DNA of 64,000 nucleotides from Phoronis australis (lineage: Eukaryota > Phoronida > Phoronidae): the NCBI GenBank assembly GCA_002633005.1, contig NMRA01000464.1, positions 294,623 through 358,622 on the forward strand. Direction: 5' to 3'. Shown here in pieces: positions 37,101 through 48,900 of this stretch (positions are counted from its first letter, which is position 1; each line of letters begins with the position of its first letter). Below the pieces are notes generated by a model. It was not told the DNA's origin. It ran no database searches and saw nothing but the letters and a program-made list of their open reading frames with translations. Both the position numbers and the translations under genes were made by a program.

Positions 37101-38120
37101 TTCCAGGTGCGACAGGTTGGCACGCAGCTTACCAGCCGCCTGTTCAACATCCGAGGCAGTCTCCTCGTCAAGAGTCAACACACTGCTACCTTCAAGTTGT
37201 GACGACGAAGACGCCTGAAGCCGCTGTCTTAGTGTCACTTGCGATGACTGCAGCCTACGCACTAAGTTCACGAGGGCAGCAGTTGAGAGACTTTTGATGT
37301 CTTCACTCTGCAGGACATCCGGTTGCAGGTCAGCCGTACTCTGCGGAGTTGAAATGGATGTTGCCATTGACTCCAAGTTCCTGTGCTGGCTGTCCACAAA
37401 GCCACGCAACTGAGATCTCACATGACTGGTTGATTGTACCGACTGCAAACGGCGAATGCGTTTCGCCAGACGACCTGCCCGCCTGTCCAGGGTTTGTTGC
37501 CGACGTCCTAGTTCAGCTGACGAAACTGGAGGTGATGCAAGTGAATCACTGCTAACAACAGTAGAGTCAATGGTCTCTGCACTAGACACAGGTGCAGCTG
37601 AACCATTCGAGTCTAAAGAACAGTCTCCATCCTGGCTAGCTTCAGCCAGTGACTCTTCCAGTTTAAGAACACCATTACTATCATTATCCTTGGTGGTAGA
37701 CTGTTCCGTTACGTTAGAACCATCAGTTCGATTCATGGTTCCATTGGAAAGCTTCACAGCACGACTGTCGATGTCTGACACCATTTTACCATTTGTTGAA
37801 CTATGACTCATCCTACCATTGACAACTAATTCACCATCCGCTTTGCAAGGCTTCGCTTTGAACAACTCAGGCAAGTTTTTCAGACTGCTGAGTTGAGTAA
37901 ACTGTGTGCTGGTGAAAGCAGCAAAAAAGTTTCGATTCTGCAGTTGTTTGCCAGAAAGCGATTCAATGCTTGGTTGCTTTTTATAGTAATCAACACCACC
38001 ATTTGTTTGAACCAGGTAATCTGCTTTGCCGCTGACACGACTCTCCAAACCACTCTCAGGTGGTGATGGCGAGAGGTTGACCCGCGCTTGACTGGCGGTC
38101 TCAGTGAGAGCTGGAGCCAT
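15526..38120 (-). CDS. KANSL1: KANSL1, scaffold subunit of the NSL (MOF/KAT8) histone acetyltransferase complex; eight coding exons, complete
   Basis: Exons in coding order are 38120-37003, 30457-29598, 22997-22895, 22376-22303, 21909-21766, 19423-19165, 17713-17440 and 16155-15526. They sum to 3462 bases, 1153 residues plus stop, with every phase matching; the human protein is 1105 residues. KANSL1 is a nuclear scaffold that binds KAT8/MOF through its PEHE domain and WDR5 through a short motif, targeting H4 acetylation to promoters. Visible landmarks are the MAPALT start, the coiled-coil block [28 protein letters not shown], the EWKWA...SRWTWLQAQ(V)[10 protein letters not shown] block, and the PEHE core from [18 protein letters not shown] to KWRDV. 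Vertebrates have two paralogues (KANSL1, KANSL1L); this is best seen as the single pre-duplication gene. Confidence 0.95.
16156..17439 (-). other. KANSL1 intron 7
   Basis: Intron with a GTTAGT donor and a CATAG acceptor. No embedded gene or repeat was recognised. Confidence 0.75.
17440..17713 (-). CDS. KANSL1: KANSL1 coding exon 7 (PEHE middle)
   Basis: The exon begins with the base completing Lys, then [10 protein letters not shown], matching human TPSWREV. Most of the remaining 91 codons are acidic and Ser-rich, with a SUMO-consensus-like VKEEPMDE. It ends EDE in phase 0 at a GAG|GTTAGT donor. It is longer than the matching human stretch. Confidence 0.92.
17714..19164 (-). other. KANSL1 intron 6
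   Basis: Intron with a GTAAGT donor and a CTTCTAG acceptor. Open frames at 18078-18320 on both strands have no coding support. Confidence 0.75.
19165..19423 (-). CDS. KANSL1: KANSL1 coding exon 6 (start of PEHE domain)
   Basis: After a TTTTATAG acceptor the exon reads [19 protein letters not shown], and ends with the diagnostic PEHE core: [18 protein letters not shown], then [14 protein letters not shown], up to a split Lys codon at GTAAGT. This core is nearly identical to vertebrate KANSL1 and is the surface that binds the acetyltransferase KAT8/MOF. Confidence 0.95.
19588..20833 (+). repeat. CTCF-motif repeat array, locus A
   Basis: It starts AACAAGAGCAACGCGGAGCG and ends near a CACATATAAATATGTG palindrome, as does the array at 53.4-55.1 kb. 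Internal units of about 390-440 bp repeat 'aaaaatggccactaggtgg', 'ttgccactagggggcacacc' and 'ctgccactaggaggcgccacagtagtc'. Exact CTCF-core matches (CCASYAGRKGGC) lie at 19674 and 20214. One-mismatch sites lie at 19931, 20069 and 20355, and weaker ones at 19786, 20508 and 20658. The array lies in KANSL1 intron 5, antisense to the gene. Confidence 0.8.
21007..21186 (+). mobile_element. MITE copy 2 (AATTGACCTATCG family)
   Basis: A 180 bp copy with perfect 13 bp inverted ends (AATTGACCTATCG / CGATAGGTCAATT) and a central hairpin, CCCGACAACATG / TGTTTGTCGGG. No coding capacity. It lies in a KANSL1 intron. Confidence 0.82.
21766..21909 (-). CDS. KANSL1: KANSL1 coding exon 5
   Basis: It follows a GGATTCCAG acceptor and encodes [19 protein letters not shown], then [19 protein letters not shown], ending SLAQTI plus one base at GTTAGT. 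The donor is not the strongest, but phase continuity with GKRPYR in the next exon supports it. It is poorly conserved in the family, so identity rests on position and phase. Confidence 0.85.
   Translation of the reverse strand, partial: NSVKVCHAVMVARCQGRPRTLRHVKLGSAGQTSRRKRRTSHPVWHRL
22303..22376 (-). CDS. KANSL1: KANSL1 coding exon 4 (Lys-rich)
   Basis: A 74-base exon between a TATTTTGCAG acceptor and a GA|GTAAGT donor. It encodes a Lys-rich stretch ([18 protein letters not shown], then SGLLSK) that may be a nuclear-localisation or nucleic-acid-contacting segment. Both phases match their neighbours. Confidence 0.82.
22895..22997 (-). CDS. KANSL1: KANSL1 coding exon 3
   Basis: A short exon after a CATTTCAG acceptor, encoding [20 protein letters not shown] and a Lys/Thr/Ser tail, ending in phase 2 at GTGAGT. 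The [10 protein letters not shown] block aligns with human SLHFQSMLKS. It is too short for ORF-based detection but is supported by splice sites and phase on both sides. Confidence 0.88.
26899..27076 (+). mobile_element. MITE copy 3 (AATTGACCTATCG family)
   Basis: A 178 bp copy, nearly colinear with copy 2, also with a central palindrome (CCGGCAACG / TTGCTTGCCGG). The pairing is kept although bases changed on both arms. It lies in a KANSL1 intron. Confidence 0.8.
28542..28620 (+). repeat. Four-copy 20 bp tandem repeat
   Basis: The unit CTTGGGACCCCTGTAAGTGG is present about four times. The middle copies are identical; the first and last are diverged. Confidence 0.9.
29598..30457 (-). CDS. KANSL1: KANSL1 coding exon 2 (EWKW block and Cys-rich motif)
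   Basis: It begins after a TATTCCAG acceptor and reads [10 protein letters not shown], then [35 protein letters not shown] and [19 protein letters not shown], all strongly KANSL1-like. After a Ser-rich stretch come [14 protein letters not shown] and the cluster [19 protein letters not shown], which aligns with the human CALCGSG region and may bind a metal. It ends FKQ plus one base at a GTAGGC donor. Confidence 0.93.
30665..31719 (+). mobile_element. Inverted-repeat DNA element with CGCCC-rich ends and TAAATA target duplication
   Basis: The ends TACCGTAAAAGGTTAACGCCC and, inverted, TACCATAAACATTCGG then GTTAACGCCC face inward. TAAATA occurs directly outside both ends (30659-30664 and 31720-31725). 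Each side has several 'TTAACCGCCCA' / 'TTAAGCGCCCA' units. A 79-residue open frame (31396-31635, -) has a CxxC...CC cluster but no recognised domain. No transposase was identified. The superfamily is not assigned. Confidence 0.65.
32078..32245 (+). repeat. Dispersed repeat, copy 2
   Basis: Colinear with 11012-11175 (see there), sharing 'cggtaaaatctcaccaa', 'gttgtgaatgcc' and 'tttggtgctgc'. Confidence 0.55.
33700..33762 (+). repeat. Solo end of a CGCCC-type inverted-repeat element
   Basis: 'gggcgtttataggggcatgg' followed by 'gggcgaatacggta' resembles the inverted, CGCCC-rich termini of the element at 30665-31719, but no partner end was found. Confidence 0.4.
37003..38120 (-). CDS. KANSL1: KANSL1 coding exon 1 (start codon, long N-terminal region)
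   Basis: The start at 38120 is chosen because GCCACTATGG is a good Kozak context and MAPALT matches the human start; an in-frame upstream Met at 38162 gives 14 extra, unconserved residues. A possible acceptor (CAG at 38133-38131) suggests that a 5'UTR intron ends just before it. The 372 full codons are mostly low-complexity Ser-rich sequence. Near the end are [19 protein letters not shown] (coiled coil) and the conserved acidic [17 protein letters not shown]. The exon ends AATCCATCGCT|GTGAGT, phase 2. Confidence 0.93.
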
Positions 38121-38559
38121 AGTGGCCAAGCTGCATAGCCTCAGCGAAAGAGGGCCAAACATGCAAATTCACTATTCAGTCTTCATTGTCAGTCAAGCTG
38201 TGCATGAAATAAAAAACACAGCAACAATTAGTCAAGTAAAAAGTGTTACGTAACAAATGCAGCAACCTGCATCGACATCAATTTGTTAACAAGCTCTGTC
38301 ACTGTCCCATCCAAGCAACCACATCATTATTATTCTATACTCATTGATGAGTATGTCGTGACGTAAACACGTGACTGGTCGGGAAGGTCATCCTGCTCCA
38401 TCCGATCTAATAAAATTTGTCGCATTATAGCGAAATTTAAACAAATATGTACTAAAACACTGCCTGTGACTATCAATACAACAACACACTGTATTTCAAA
38501 AAGTTCGTGCAATAAAACATCAATTTCAGAATGCTGCAATTCATAACCACGTGACACCT

Positions 38560-38860
38560 CCACGTCCCTTGTACGACGATTTGTCCCGACTTTCTCGACG
38601 CCTAAATAGCACTAAATTCAACAGCAGTTATTACCACTTTAAAGTACTCCAATTAACTCCAAATTTCGATGTGGTACAGGTGAAACAACACTCTTGAAGA
38701 CTGTGCAGTTGAATATCGATACACTAAGCAAATATGTTCAAAATCGTGCAAAAATCAGCCAACAATAATGGCGGACATCAATTGATTAATCGTGAACTCC
38801 ACACAACAAAAATGCGGGACCATTTCATTTAAATAAGATATGACGTCAATTCAGCCTACC
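38560..38860 (-). promoter_or_regulatory. Candidate KANSL1 promoter / 5' leader region
   Basis: Upstream of the KANSL1 start is a stretch with an ATGGCGG (YY1-type) motif at 38768-38774 and a perfect CRE, TGACGTCA, at 38841-38848. Both are common close to transcription starts of housekeeping genes. The distance to the ATG (about 0.5-0.7 kb) fits a 5'UTR intron whose acceptor may be the CAG at 38133-38131. Confidence 0.4.
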
Positions 38861-38999
38861 CCCCTATCGACGCTATTCATCGATTGGTTCGTTTCATGAT
38901 TATATTAGCTGTTCTAATTCACGGCATCATCGATGATAAACTGTTCATTTTCAGGTTTTCAAGGTCAATTTCAATGTTAAGAAAATTATTTCAATATTA

Positions 39000-41900
39000 T
39001 AAATTTAGGCAAATATCACCATAGTGCTTACAGTTTATTTTTTTCCAAATTTTACATTGAAATGTAATTCAGAAGTCATTTAAAGTGGGAGTGAGTAATC
39101 ATAAAGAACTCACTCCAGCTTGACACCCTTCTCAAAGGCCTGTAGTACAAGAAACAACAATGCGGTGAGATTGCAGTGGACCGCGCCAAAACATTATGCG
39201 CTTTTGTTAATAACGAGGAATTACGTCGTCCGGAACACGTCTCCATGAACTTTTCCCGTGTAAATTTGAGAGGAAAAGTAACATACTTTGTTACAAACAT
39301 GCGGGGAAACGTATGAATAAATGTTTATTTAGCATTATAAATATAGGCACCGCACCTCAAGGAAACGTATAATTTTGGAAATCAAGCAATGCGGGAAGAA
39401 CGAGAGTGATATTTAGCGTAAGATAGGATGACAGAATTTGCACTATTTTTTTTTAAACAACTCCCGAAGCCACCTACAGAAGTAACAGTAGAGATAAAAG
39501 TGAATTTGCCAAAACCGCCCGCCACTGATATATCACAACCGCTCACCAAATCTTTCTGATAATCCTTATATTCAATAAAAACGCAACGAATCACAGCAAA
39601 TAGACATTAGTTAACGAAAAAAATATAGGAAATAGGAGTTTTAACAATATGAACAAAAGTGCCATTGGGGATATTATTCATTTGTTTAATCTCGAAATTT
39701 ATTTGTGTCTGGACATCTATGATCTATTTCATGAAAAGTGGCTGAAGACTAAGGCTCCAACTTCATAATTGCTAAATAAATGTTTTGCCAAGTAATTATG
39801 AGAGTAACTAGCAGTAATGTGTGTTAGTGAAATTTAATTATTTTTTAGAAGTAGTTGGGTGGAACGTAAGATCAAATTTCCGACTTGTCACTTTTCACGA
39901 AACAGACCGCTGGTGTGAGACAATAGAAAAATGAAACGATCCTCTTTTTTCCGTTTTCCTTTTCGTTATATCATTAGGTTATGTACATGTAGGACCCTAT
40001 AAAATGGCCAAATTTCGGGATATCATATCTTAGAAAAGACTGATTGGATTCTTGTGAAACTTTCAGATACTTTGATGTGGCCACTTTTTTTAAAAATTTG
40101 TTAGGAATTGTTTTAGAATTGTCTAATTTTGTATGACAGGCTATCATAAGATAGGACTTCTATGATTTTCATGACAAATCTTTAAGTTTTTATAAAACGA
40201 AAACGATGAGATATTTTGAAAAATTGCAACAGCGCTTTTGAGTCTCACTTTGAACATTTACATCAAATAAAATTTGACCATGTTATTGATATCGTTGTTT
40301 TGCGATCAATATACCTTTCTTTTTGTTAAATTTTAATAAAAAAACATGGCCACGTGCCCCATTTAATAAGAGATTGGTACAAAGTCAAAAATCAAATTCT
40401 ACAGGCGTTCTACTTTCAGAAAATAAATATTTTCACTGACTTTTCTGAATATTTTGTTAAATCCATAGTTCCAACATAACCTAAAGACACTGAGGTGTCA
40501 GGCACACAGATGCGCCCGACATGCGCCAAAAGCAAGTAGTCTGGCAAAGCAAATAATTACATTTGAAATAGTGAATAACAGTTATCCTAATTTGTACTAG
40601 GGTCATTAGACAAAAACAGTACTGATCTGCTCACGACTGGGTGTGAAGCTGTGAAATACTCATTTTGGAAACAAATATATGAGAGGATGAGACGGGGACG
40701 TCAACTACGACCCCTCCCCCTGCTTGCTCATATTTATAGTGCTACTATGGATACATTCACAGCTCCTAACGCATTCGTGATAATGAATTATTGCTATAGA
40801 GTTGTATGCTGGGAGACTGTCCCAGGGACATAAACAAGTTGACCTGTCCTACCAGCGACTTCTCAACTTTTCTGGTTGAGAGTTCATCGAAGTTTAGACA
40901 ATTTCAACCATTTTGTGTTTTTTACGAACTTCAGTTCGCCAGGACTTGAAACGTTTGTTCAGCAATTTCTGTATGAAATAAAAAGCTGCTGTACTAACTT
41001 CGAGACAAGACACGTTAAATTGCCTTTATGCTATTGTGCTCAAAACTGGAGCAACTGATCATGAATAAATCAATCAATTTCTGAAACTAATCTTGATAGT
41101 GAACTTTCTGCACCCCGGACCCCTCTCTTTCGAAAATCGGTGACCGCTTAATTAGAGCACTCCAACTGTTTTCGTCTGCGTGATTACTTCAACCTATGGG
41201 CACGAGCAAACAGAAAAAAAAAACGCTGTCGGCAGACCATTCTAACGACTTGCGGACATTTTCCTTGAAAACCGTATATTTTCCTTGTCCCCCCTCTTCC
41301 CTCCTCGCCATCCCCATCCTACATGAAGGTCTTTCAGTGCCGATTTCACTCGATGTCGGACTTGTGCCTTCGTGCGGACATTTCCTTTGAGACAGTAAGA
41401 GATCGGACCATTTTCACACAATATGCACACATGTCGGTCTTATGAAACTGTAGTTGTGGATTTCGTCATCAGCTCTAACGCGGTTGCTCATTTTGCTGTG
41501 TGTGTTGCCTAGACTGAAACCATACAACGCTATTGAAGTGAAGGACCAATGAGAATAGATCTAAAAAGTTGTAATGCCGCCACTTCACGGAACTATAAAT
41601 AAATATGACGGTGATAGTCATGTGTTTGTGACACGAGTGATTACATGCACACGCAAGCGACGAAACTGAAAGTGTCTGGTATTCCACGAGCATTACCGGG
41701 TATGCATAAGCTTTCACAAGTTCTCACTACTAGCCATAATGTAGAATCCTTTCAAGATAAAAAGTATGAACAAAAACTATCCAAAAGAAAGAACCGTCGT
41801 ATTAGGTCTATCTCTTTTCTCAACTGATCAATGCTTCGTTGTTTTAAACCAATGATTATGATTATGTCAGTAAATCATCACGATAACCTGCGGATCACCC

Positions 41901-44900
41901 TACTTTCTATATTTTCATGAGAACATCGCCGGTCTGTTGTAGAATGAACCGAAAAGGATAACAACTGAGTTCTAACTCGTAAGGCTATTTTGCTTTATTG
42001 GAAAAACTTGCGAATAATTATCTCCTGGTATACTCAATTAAACTGTCTGAGGCCCAAAGAAAATTATAAGCAAATCATTGCCTAATGCAGTTCTGTTTTC
42101 AACGTGTTGTGGTCCAGTTGTATTCGGATTCGGTAGGCTACAAGATGGTGAACAAGAACCTGATAAAAATTGACATATCCAGTTATCGAAGGTCTGCATA
42201 CGCATTACAAATTATCAATAACAAGGTACATCTAGCACACCCTGATATTGCATTTATTTGATATCGTTATTTTATGGCGAAAATGTCATTTTCATAACCA
42301 ATCAATACATTCTTTGAAGTAATCCACCTTGAGCAGCACGTGTCACACATAAGAGCTGTGTGCCTCACTTTACATTTCGTCAACGCGAGATAACCGAATA
42401 GTTTCGTGAGAGTTTCTGCTGATTTCAGATCATAAAATGCACGTTTCTTTTGTTGGTTCCATGAAGAGAAAGTAAAAGACGTACAACGATAATAAAATAT
42501 GGCTCATACAGGCTACTCTCGTGCGCGTTCTTCAGCAAACGTCGCGCTTGGCCGTCAAGCTTTACGTAGCTATTGGCAACGGTGACTCAGTTGTGTTTAA
42601 ATCAGAGTGATCTGATGGCAAAATTTTGATGCCGAATTTTTTCGCCTACTTTTATACTGTTTTAACACATCAAAAAAGATTTATGTTAGCAAACGTGTTT
42701 GTTGTTGGAAGATTGGATTCGAAATGTAGACTTGGGTCCTACAATTTGAAAGAAGTTCATAGTTTTCCACAAGAATGGTTAATATATAATGGTTGCGCTC
42801 AGTACTACCATGTATGTAGAAAACATCAACTTCAAGGCTTTTACGTATCGTCACATTACCTTTATCTGTAACACCATAACCCTGCCTAAAACAGACTTGT
42901 TGCGTCTTTCGACACATCTTTCTTTCAAAGCAACAGATTATGTTCTAACTTAAAAGTTACGGCACTATGGACATCATTTGTGTCAGGTTTATTTTATTTT
43001 ACTGAGAATATAAAACTACAACCGCAGTGCTGCGTTTCCAATGCCGCAAGCTCCCACGTGTCCTACTCTCTTGTTGCAGCGATTGTCCTCCATGGTGAAT
43101 CCTTAAATTCCAGCCATTTCACAACTTATTGCCGGAACAAAGAGATCCAAAAAATGGCTCCACTATGATGACGACAGAAAATTGAACTGTTCTTTTGGGG
43201 AGGTACAGAAGAGCCAAGCGTTTTTGGCAATCTGCGTCCAATCGAACCTCTACAAGGGTTCAACTAAGATATAAAGAATAGTCAAGCACATCTACACTGA
43301 AGATCTTAGATTGGGCAAGTGTATATTTACATCTTAGAATCTAATTTTCTCTACTGTTTTTTCGACACCACTACGTACTAAGATCTTCGTTTAATACGTA
43401 ACATATACCTGGCAGACAGTACACGCATCTAGAAACCAGCTTACATCAGCCAGTCGAAGTCTTGGGTTAGTTCATTGGTCAAGATTTGAAAACTTTATAG
43501 TTCAAGGTAAACATTTTGCGTACCACTACAAATAGAATAGACATTGGCCGCGGTGAACACATCACAGCTAGTCTCAGTAACGTCATGTCTCGACGAGACG
43601 CTTCAATTTTGATATTCCCCCACATTGAAACTTCCCTTTTCAAAGCTTCTTCTTTTATTGAGCACATGTACAGACCTTTTCACAAAATTCGGAAACTGAC
43701 GATTTGTGCTTTTACTGGTATTCGTACGCTTTTTAAAGCGTATAACTTAAAAACTGTTTAATTGTCAAGTGTCAACATAAATGTCCTTATTTCTTCAAAC
43801 TAAATTAGGATGAGTACACTCGAGCAATTCAGACGGATGTAAAACTCACCCCAAAGTTCATTTTCTCATACTATAACATGTTCTGATCAGTTCAGTTCTC
43901 GATGTAGTGAGTGATCTCATTCGGTACACCCCAAGTGTACAAATCGCCCAGTGCTCTAACCACTTTTCTGTTCTTGAGGCACACAGTGGCAAGAGTAAAA
44001 CATGAACATTTTACTCATTCCGGGAAAATCAATTTTACTTTCCTTGAAGGGCTTTTTGCCCTTTGAACAGGGAATGAACTTTTTACATACTCTTACTCCA
44101 ACTTAATTTCAGCTAGTGCCAACTGTATCTGATGCAAAAACAATATCATTAAACCTGAAAAGACCGCTTAGATGTTTATATAACGCAAAAACTAAATCAT
44201 TATCTGGTTGCTTGGATTATGCACATTATTGAAGTTTAACAATCCTGGAACTATGGCAGACCTGATTAGTGGAGGTACTCACGCTGGCCGTTAAAGTTCT
44301 GTTCCCATTTTTAAAACCCAGGAGCTCCTCTTGTAGGCCCGCTAAAGATACGAAAAAATTTGTGTTATCTTTGAACTCAACTAATGAAGAAGCCATGTGT
44401 TGAGATAAAATTGTCAGGGACAATTAAAATACTGTACTACTGATCAAAAAACAGTTTATTTTGCAATTTGGCACAAGTCACATTTCTCATCGAATATCAA
44501 TAGGATGATTACTACTGAGGTAGTAGATCTCTATTTCAAGTGATTTAAAAAGTACTGCAAAGAAATAGACTCTTGAATACAAATAGTGTAAGTCTACATG
44601 AAATCATTATCTAGCCACAGTTATCAAATATTAGGTCACAGCAATGACAAAAGAAAAGTTGTTGGTGGTAAAATTACATACTAATGGTGTCCAAATATCC
44701 CTCAAGAAAGCCAAAATAAAATTATACAGTAAGTAAATAAACATTAATAATTATATTAACTCTCTATTGATCATGTGCAAAATAACACAACTGTGATTGG
44801 ATCAAAAACTCAACATTTACTTCACTTTAAGCTTCAACTGGAAGTTAATATCACATAGGACATGATTGCCTATGGAAACTAACCTGTTTTTTAAAGGTAT

Positions 44901-45700
44901 TTAATTCAAAGATCCCTTGCCAGTTACATCAGCATGTAGACATGAATTGTGTGTACACAGATGAAAGGAACGATGAGTAACATACATACAGCACAGTGGA
45001 TAGGCTGTTTTGTTCTTTAAGTGGCGCTATTAATTGGTAAAATTCTACAATTTGAGACAGTGAATTTTTGGGAGGTCATGATAATAGAACAAAGGCTGAT
45101 TGTTTCATCTTTCCAACATTTGGTTGACAAAACAGCCTTTCTTTCCCCAAGACAACTAATTTTCCAAAGCCAGGGAAGAGCAGCAGATGACCTCTATACA
45201 GTTTCTCAGTGCACCACAGAGAATATCTATGGCTGTGAGAAAACAGAACATCACACTTATGTTGCAATTCAAACTTGCAAAAATTTCATTCCTTTTTACA
45301 ATAATCATTTCCACTGATAATATTATCCCTGAGCAATCAACAATCCTACCAAGTTTTGTAATCTGGCAGGCCTCTATGAAGCTGGAATCACCCGTTCATT
45401 AATTGAATAACAAAGCATCAGAGAACAGGTTGCAATACTGTCAGCTAAGAGCAGTTTGGCATGGAATTTTAATTGAGTAAACAAACATGTCAGTCATGAA
45501 TTAATTTTCTCAGAATTAATCCTGTGCAATTTAGTAGAACTCAGAATCCCACAAAATTTGTATCTCTTTGCACAAATTTTCTTTAGTAAAAATTTGCCTG
45601 AAAAATACTGTGATTATTAAAGACATTTTTAACATGGGAATGGCACTAATGAGTCAAATATTCTGTCTTTAGGACAAGAGGTAGGAGAAAATTAAGAGTT
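39000..45700. other. Intergenic region between KANSL1 and ACADL, no gene recognised
   Basis: AT-rich sequence with only short open frames lacking conserved motifs, splice-supported exons or long repeats. It separates two genes on the same strand and presumably holds the ACADL 3'UTR at its right edge. Confidence 0.5.
45468..45473 (-). terminator. Candidate ACADL poly(A) signal (ATTAAA)
   Basis: TTTAAT on the + strand reads ATTAAA on the ACADL strand, about 320 bases past the stop. It is the common variant signal, and other sites are possible. Confidence 0.3.
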
Positions 45701-45792
45701 CAAGATCAATTAGGCCTAATGATTTGCGGACGACAAGTCAGGTTTTCCACTTAGGTTCATATTCTGAAAACTTGACATTAGCAGGTGTAACC

Positions 45793-45973
45793 TCATTTTG
45801 TGGAGACAATTGGCCGAGCAATGAGCTCCTTCATGATCTCATTACTGCCTCCATAGATGGGCTGTACACGGGCGTCAGCGAAGGCCTTAGCAATGGGGTA
45901 CTCCCACATGTAGCCCCAACCACCGTGCATCTGTAGACAACGTGTAGCCACCATATTCTGTAGGTCAGTTGCC
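45793..45973 (-). CDS. ACADL: ACADL terminal coding exon (second signature)
   Basis: After a TGTTACAG acceptor: ATDLQNMVATRCLQMHGG, WGYMWEYPIAKAFADARVQP, IYGGSNEIMKELIARPIVST, K, then TGA at 45795-45793. It contains the second family signature and the Gly that replaces the usual C-terminal catalytic Glu. Confidence 0.95.
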
Positions 45974-48900
45974 CTGTAACAGCAGTGAATATTTAGAACA
46001 CTTGTAAAATTTTGAGTTGGGTTGAATCCCTGTGCAACCAGAAATGTGAGAAAACATCCCTATTTGTTATTTTTGAGAGTTAACTCATATTTCATTTTTG
46101 CGAAATTTCTTGATATGAAATTCTGCTCTGCCCTATTCTGTTATCTTTTAGTTTATTATTTGTCTGAGGAATAAATTATTACCAGTACTTTATGAAACAG
46201 ACCCACGCGAATCTACTAGTGAATAGACTGTCATAAATAACTAGATTCCAAAGTGCCATCCTTTTTGGCATAACAGGTAATATGTAGGTTGTTAACAAAA
46301 ATACACTGAAATATGGTAAATGCCACAAAAATAATGAACTGTGAACTAAAGGTGTTTTTTGTACTCCAAGAATCATCACAAAATGTTTGTGAAAGGGACA
46401 AAAGTTAGGAAAATATTGCCAGAGTTGACTCTAATTGCAAAGAAATGATGCATGTTTATTTTTACAGACTCTGAACAACATTTGCATCCTCCACAAGGTG
46501 AGTGCTTCTATGTCAAGTACTACATTCTCAGCTCAAATTGAAAACAATTTCCACTGGACAGGTGTAGAAAACAAAAATTCACACATAAGAAGCGCATTCA
46601 ATAAGGCAGGGTCTCGCTGCCAGCCACTTCTTGAAAACCTTTTAGCAACCGAACATCCGTGATCACTCTCGACAGCTTGTTCGCTTAGAAATCCAAGATA
46701 ATGTTCTATGCGACTTAAAAGTTTGATGGTTACCATGATCAACGACAATGATTCTATGCAGTACAAATTGGAAGTATGCCATGATATGCACAAGACTGAT
46801 GGACGTAAATATCATAACTTTGGTACACAAATAAATACTTTAGCCAAATGACGTAAACTTCCCTTCTACTAAATACAGGAACCTTTCTTTGTTTTCTTAA
46901 GTGAATGCAAGCTGTCATTCAATAGTAAGCTCTCATATTAGGCATCCACACATTCTTTTGAACAGGTGACAGCTTTGATGAAAAATCTTCGATATCTGTG
47001 TTTGAGCTGTCTAACTGGATGCGTTTGAAGTTAAAATTCAAACAACTTTAGTTCTCTTCAATTAGAGCTAACTGTGGCAATCTTTCCCTTCTTCACATTG
47101 AGCGTTAGTGATCCACCAACATTGGCTAATAGGCATTTAACGGCCGTCATATAGGGAACTTCATCAAAATTTCAACGACAGACAGGCTTAAATCCACTTG
47201 TGATTAGTAGTGGAAGAGCTTAAAACGTTTTGAATATTTTACACATGTAATGTAAGTTGTACTCTAGCAAAAAAGTCACTATGTAAAAGTTAACGAAAAA
47301 GTTATTTTGCTTTCAGAACAAAATATTCTACATTTAAGCCTATAAAAATCATGTATTTTCTGATGGAAATCACAGGTGTGTTGTCCAAGCTGCAAAAGTG
47401 CAATTGCTATTATACAAAAATTTTGAAAGAAGAAGTAGAATCAACACAAAGCTTAGTATTTTGTCCACATTTTTGTTAAGAAATGCATACGGCTTGGCAT
47501 TTGAAATACCTATCCCAGGCAATTAGCAACAGTTGTCAATTCAAAAGAAAGATGAGGTTAAAGGAGAATGCCACCCAAAAACAACCAATTTTGTATCAAT
47601 TTAGATGAAGTGGGTCCACTCGATAACAGCAAGTTCAGTTGTTTTACCTGACACCTGACGACAGACGGAGGTGATGAAATTAACCAACGACGTAATCGGT
47701 TCGAATGCAGTCTGTTCTGCCGTTCACAACACGCTTACTGGTGTCAACTTATCGCTTGAATTCATCGCTTTACACCAATAAACCATCAAATTAAGATGTA
47801 AAACTCTTAGAAATACGTTGAATTCGTTTATATGTATTTGAACGTACGGTAGCCTACAGAGTTCGGTCAAGGGGTGTAGACTCCTAGGTTTGGTAGGTCA
47901 ATTTAACATGGTTGATCGCAGGAGTTTGGATGTCTTTGGTGATAAATTCGAATCATTCTTCCGTGAAATACAGACATGAAAGATAGCTGTGTGTTGTACG
48001 TTTACACTTGCGATTTTTTCAGTTCTAAACACACAAAATGCTTGTTATTAAAGCATCAGAACCTGATCAGGCCCGTCGCGGCCGCCGGGACTGGACATCA
48101 CGAACATAAACCAGCTTAAATTGAAAACTGAACCTCCAGCCACGAAAAGACTATACTGGTGAGCCAAAAAAATAATGTGCACGTAATTATTTTGGTGAAT
48201 TAGCCACGAAATTGCAAATCTACTTATAGTCGGGGGCCGCAAAGTCAAGTTGCCCTTTTACAGAACCATCAGGGCAAAAGTTGCACAGCACCTAACAACG
48301 CTGTGAATAATGTATTTGTATATCTAAATAAAGATTCCCCTAACATGTGACCATAGAATATAAAATCGAGTTATTGTTTCACAATTTTTGTCAGCAAACA
48401 CTGAATTAGCATGCGCTCACACTGCCTCGGTGCCTGGTCAGCATCTGAAGACGGTAATGCAGTGGTTTATTCATTGCTGGCTTCTCAAAACATTTGCACT
48501 CACGACTACAAACTGTATCTAATGAGACAGACTTTGTTTCAGTTTTATATAAGCATTGGTTAGGGTGAGAATAATTCATTTTGAAAAAAAATGCAGAATA
48601 ATAAACGTCAACATGGCAACTTACTATCCCGAATTAGACGAGAGCTCATCCGGCGAAGACTTTGCAGGTGGGTCATTAAATTTCACAGGCTTTCAGTTCC
48701 AACCGCAATACAGTGATCAAGAAATACCAGAGGCGTCGCGAACATATACAGGCAACGGAACGTATGGATAGTTCTTTGGTAAGCCGGCATTCCTCACACT
48801 CACTGTCGACGTTTGCCGGCCACAGACACGGAGATGTTTCAAGGCCTCATACTTGCTATGAACAGCGTACTTTTCATTCTTCACTACCGCGAGCCACTTC

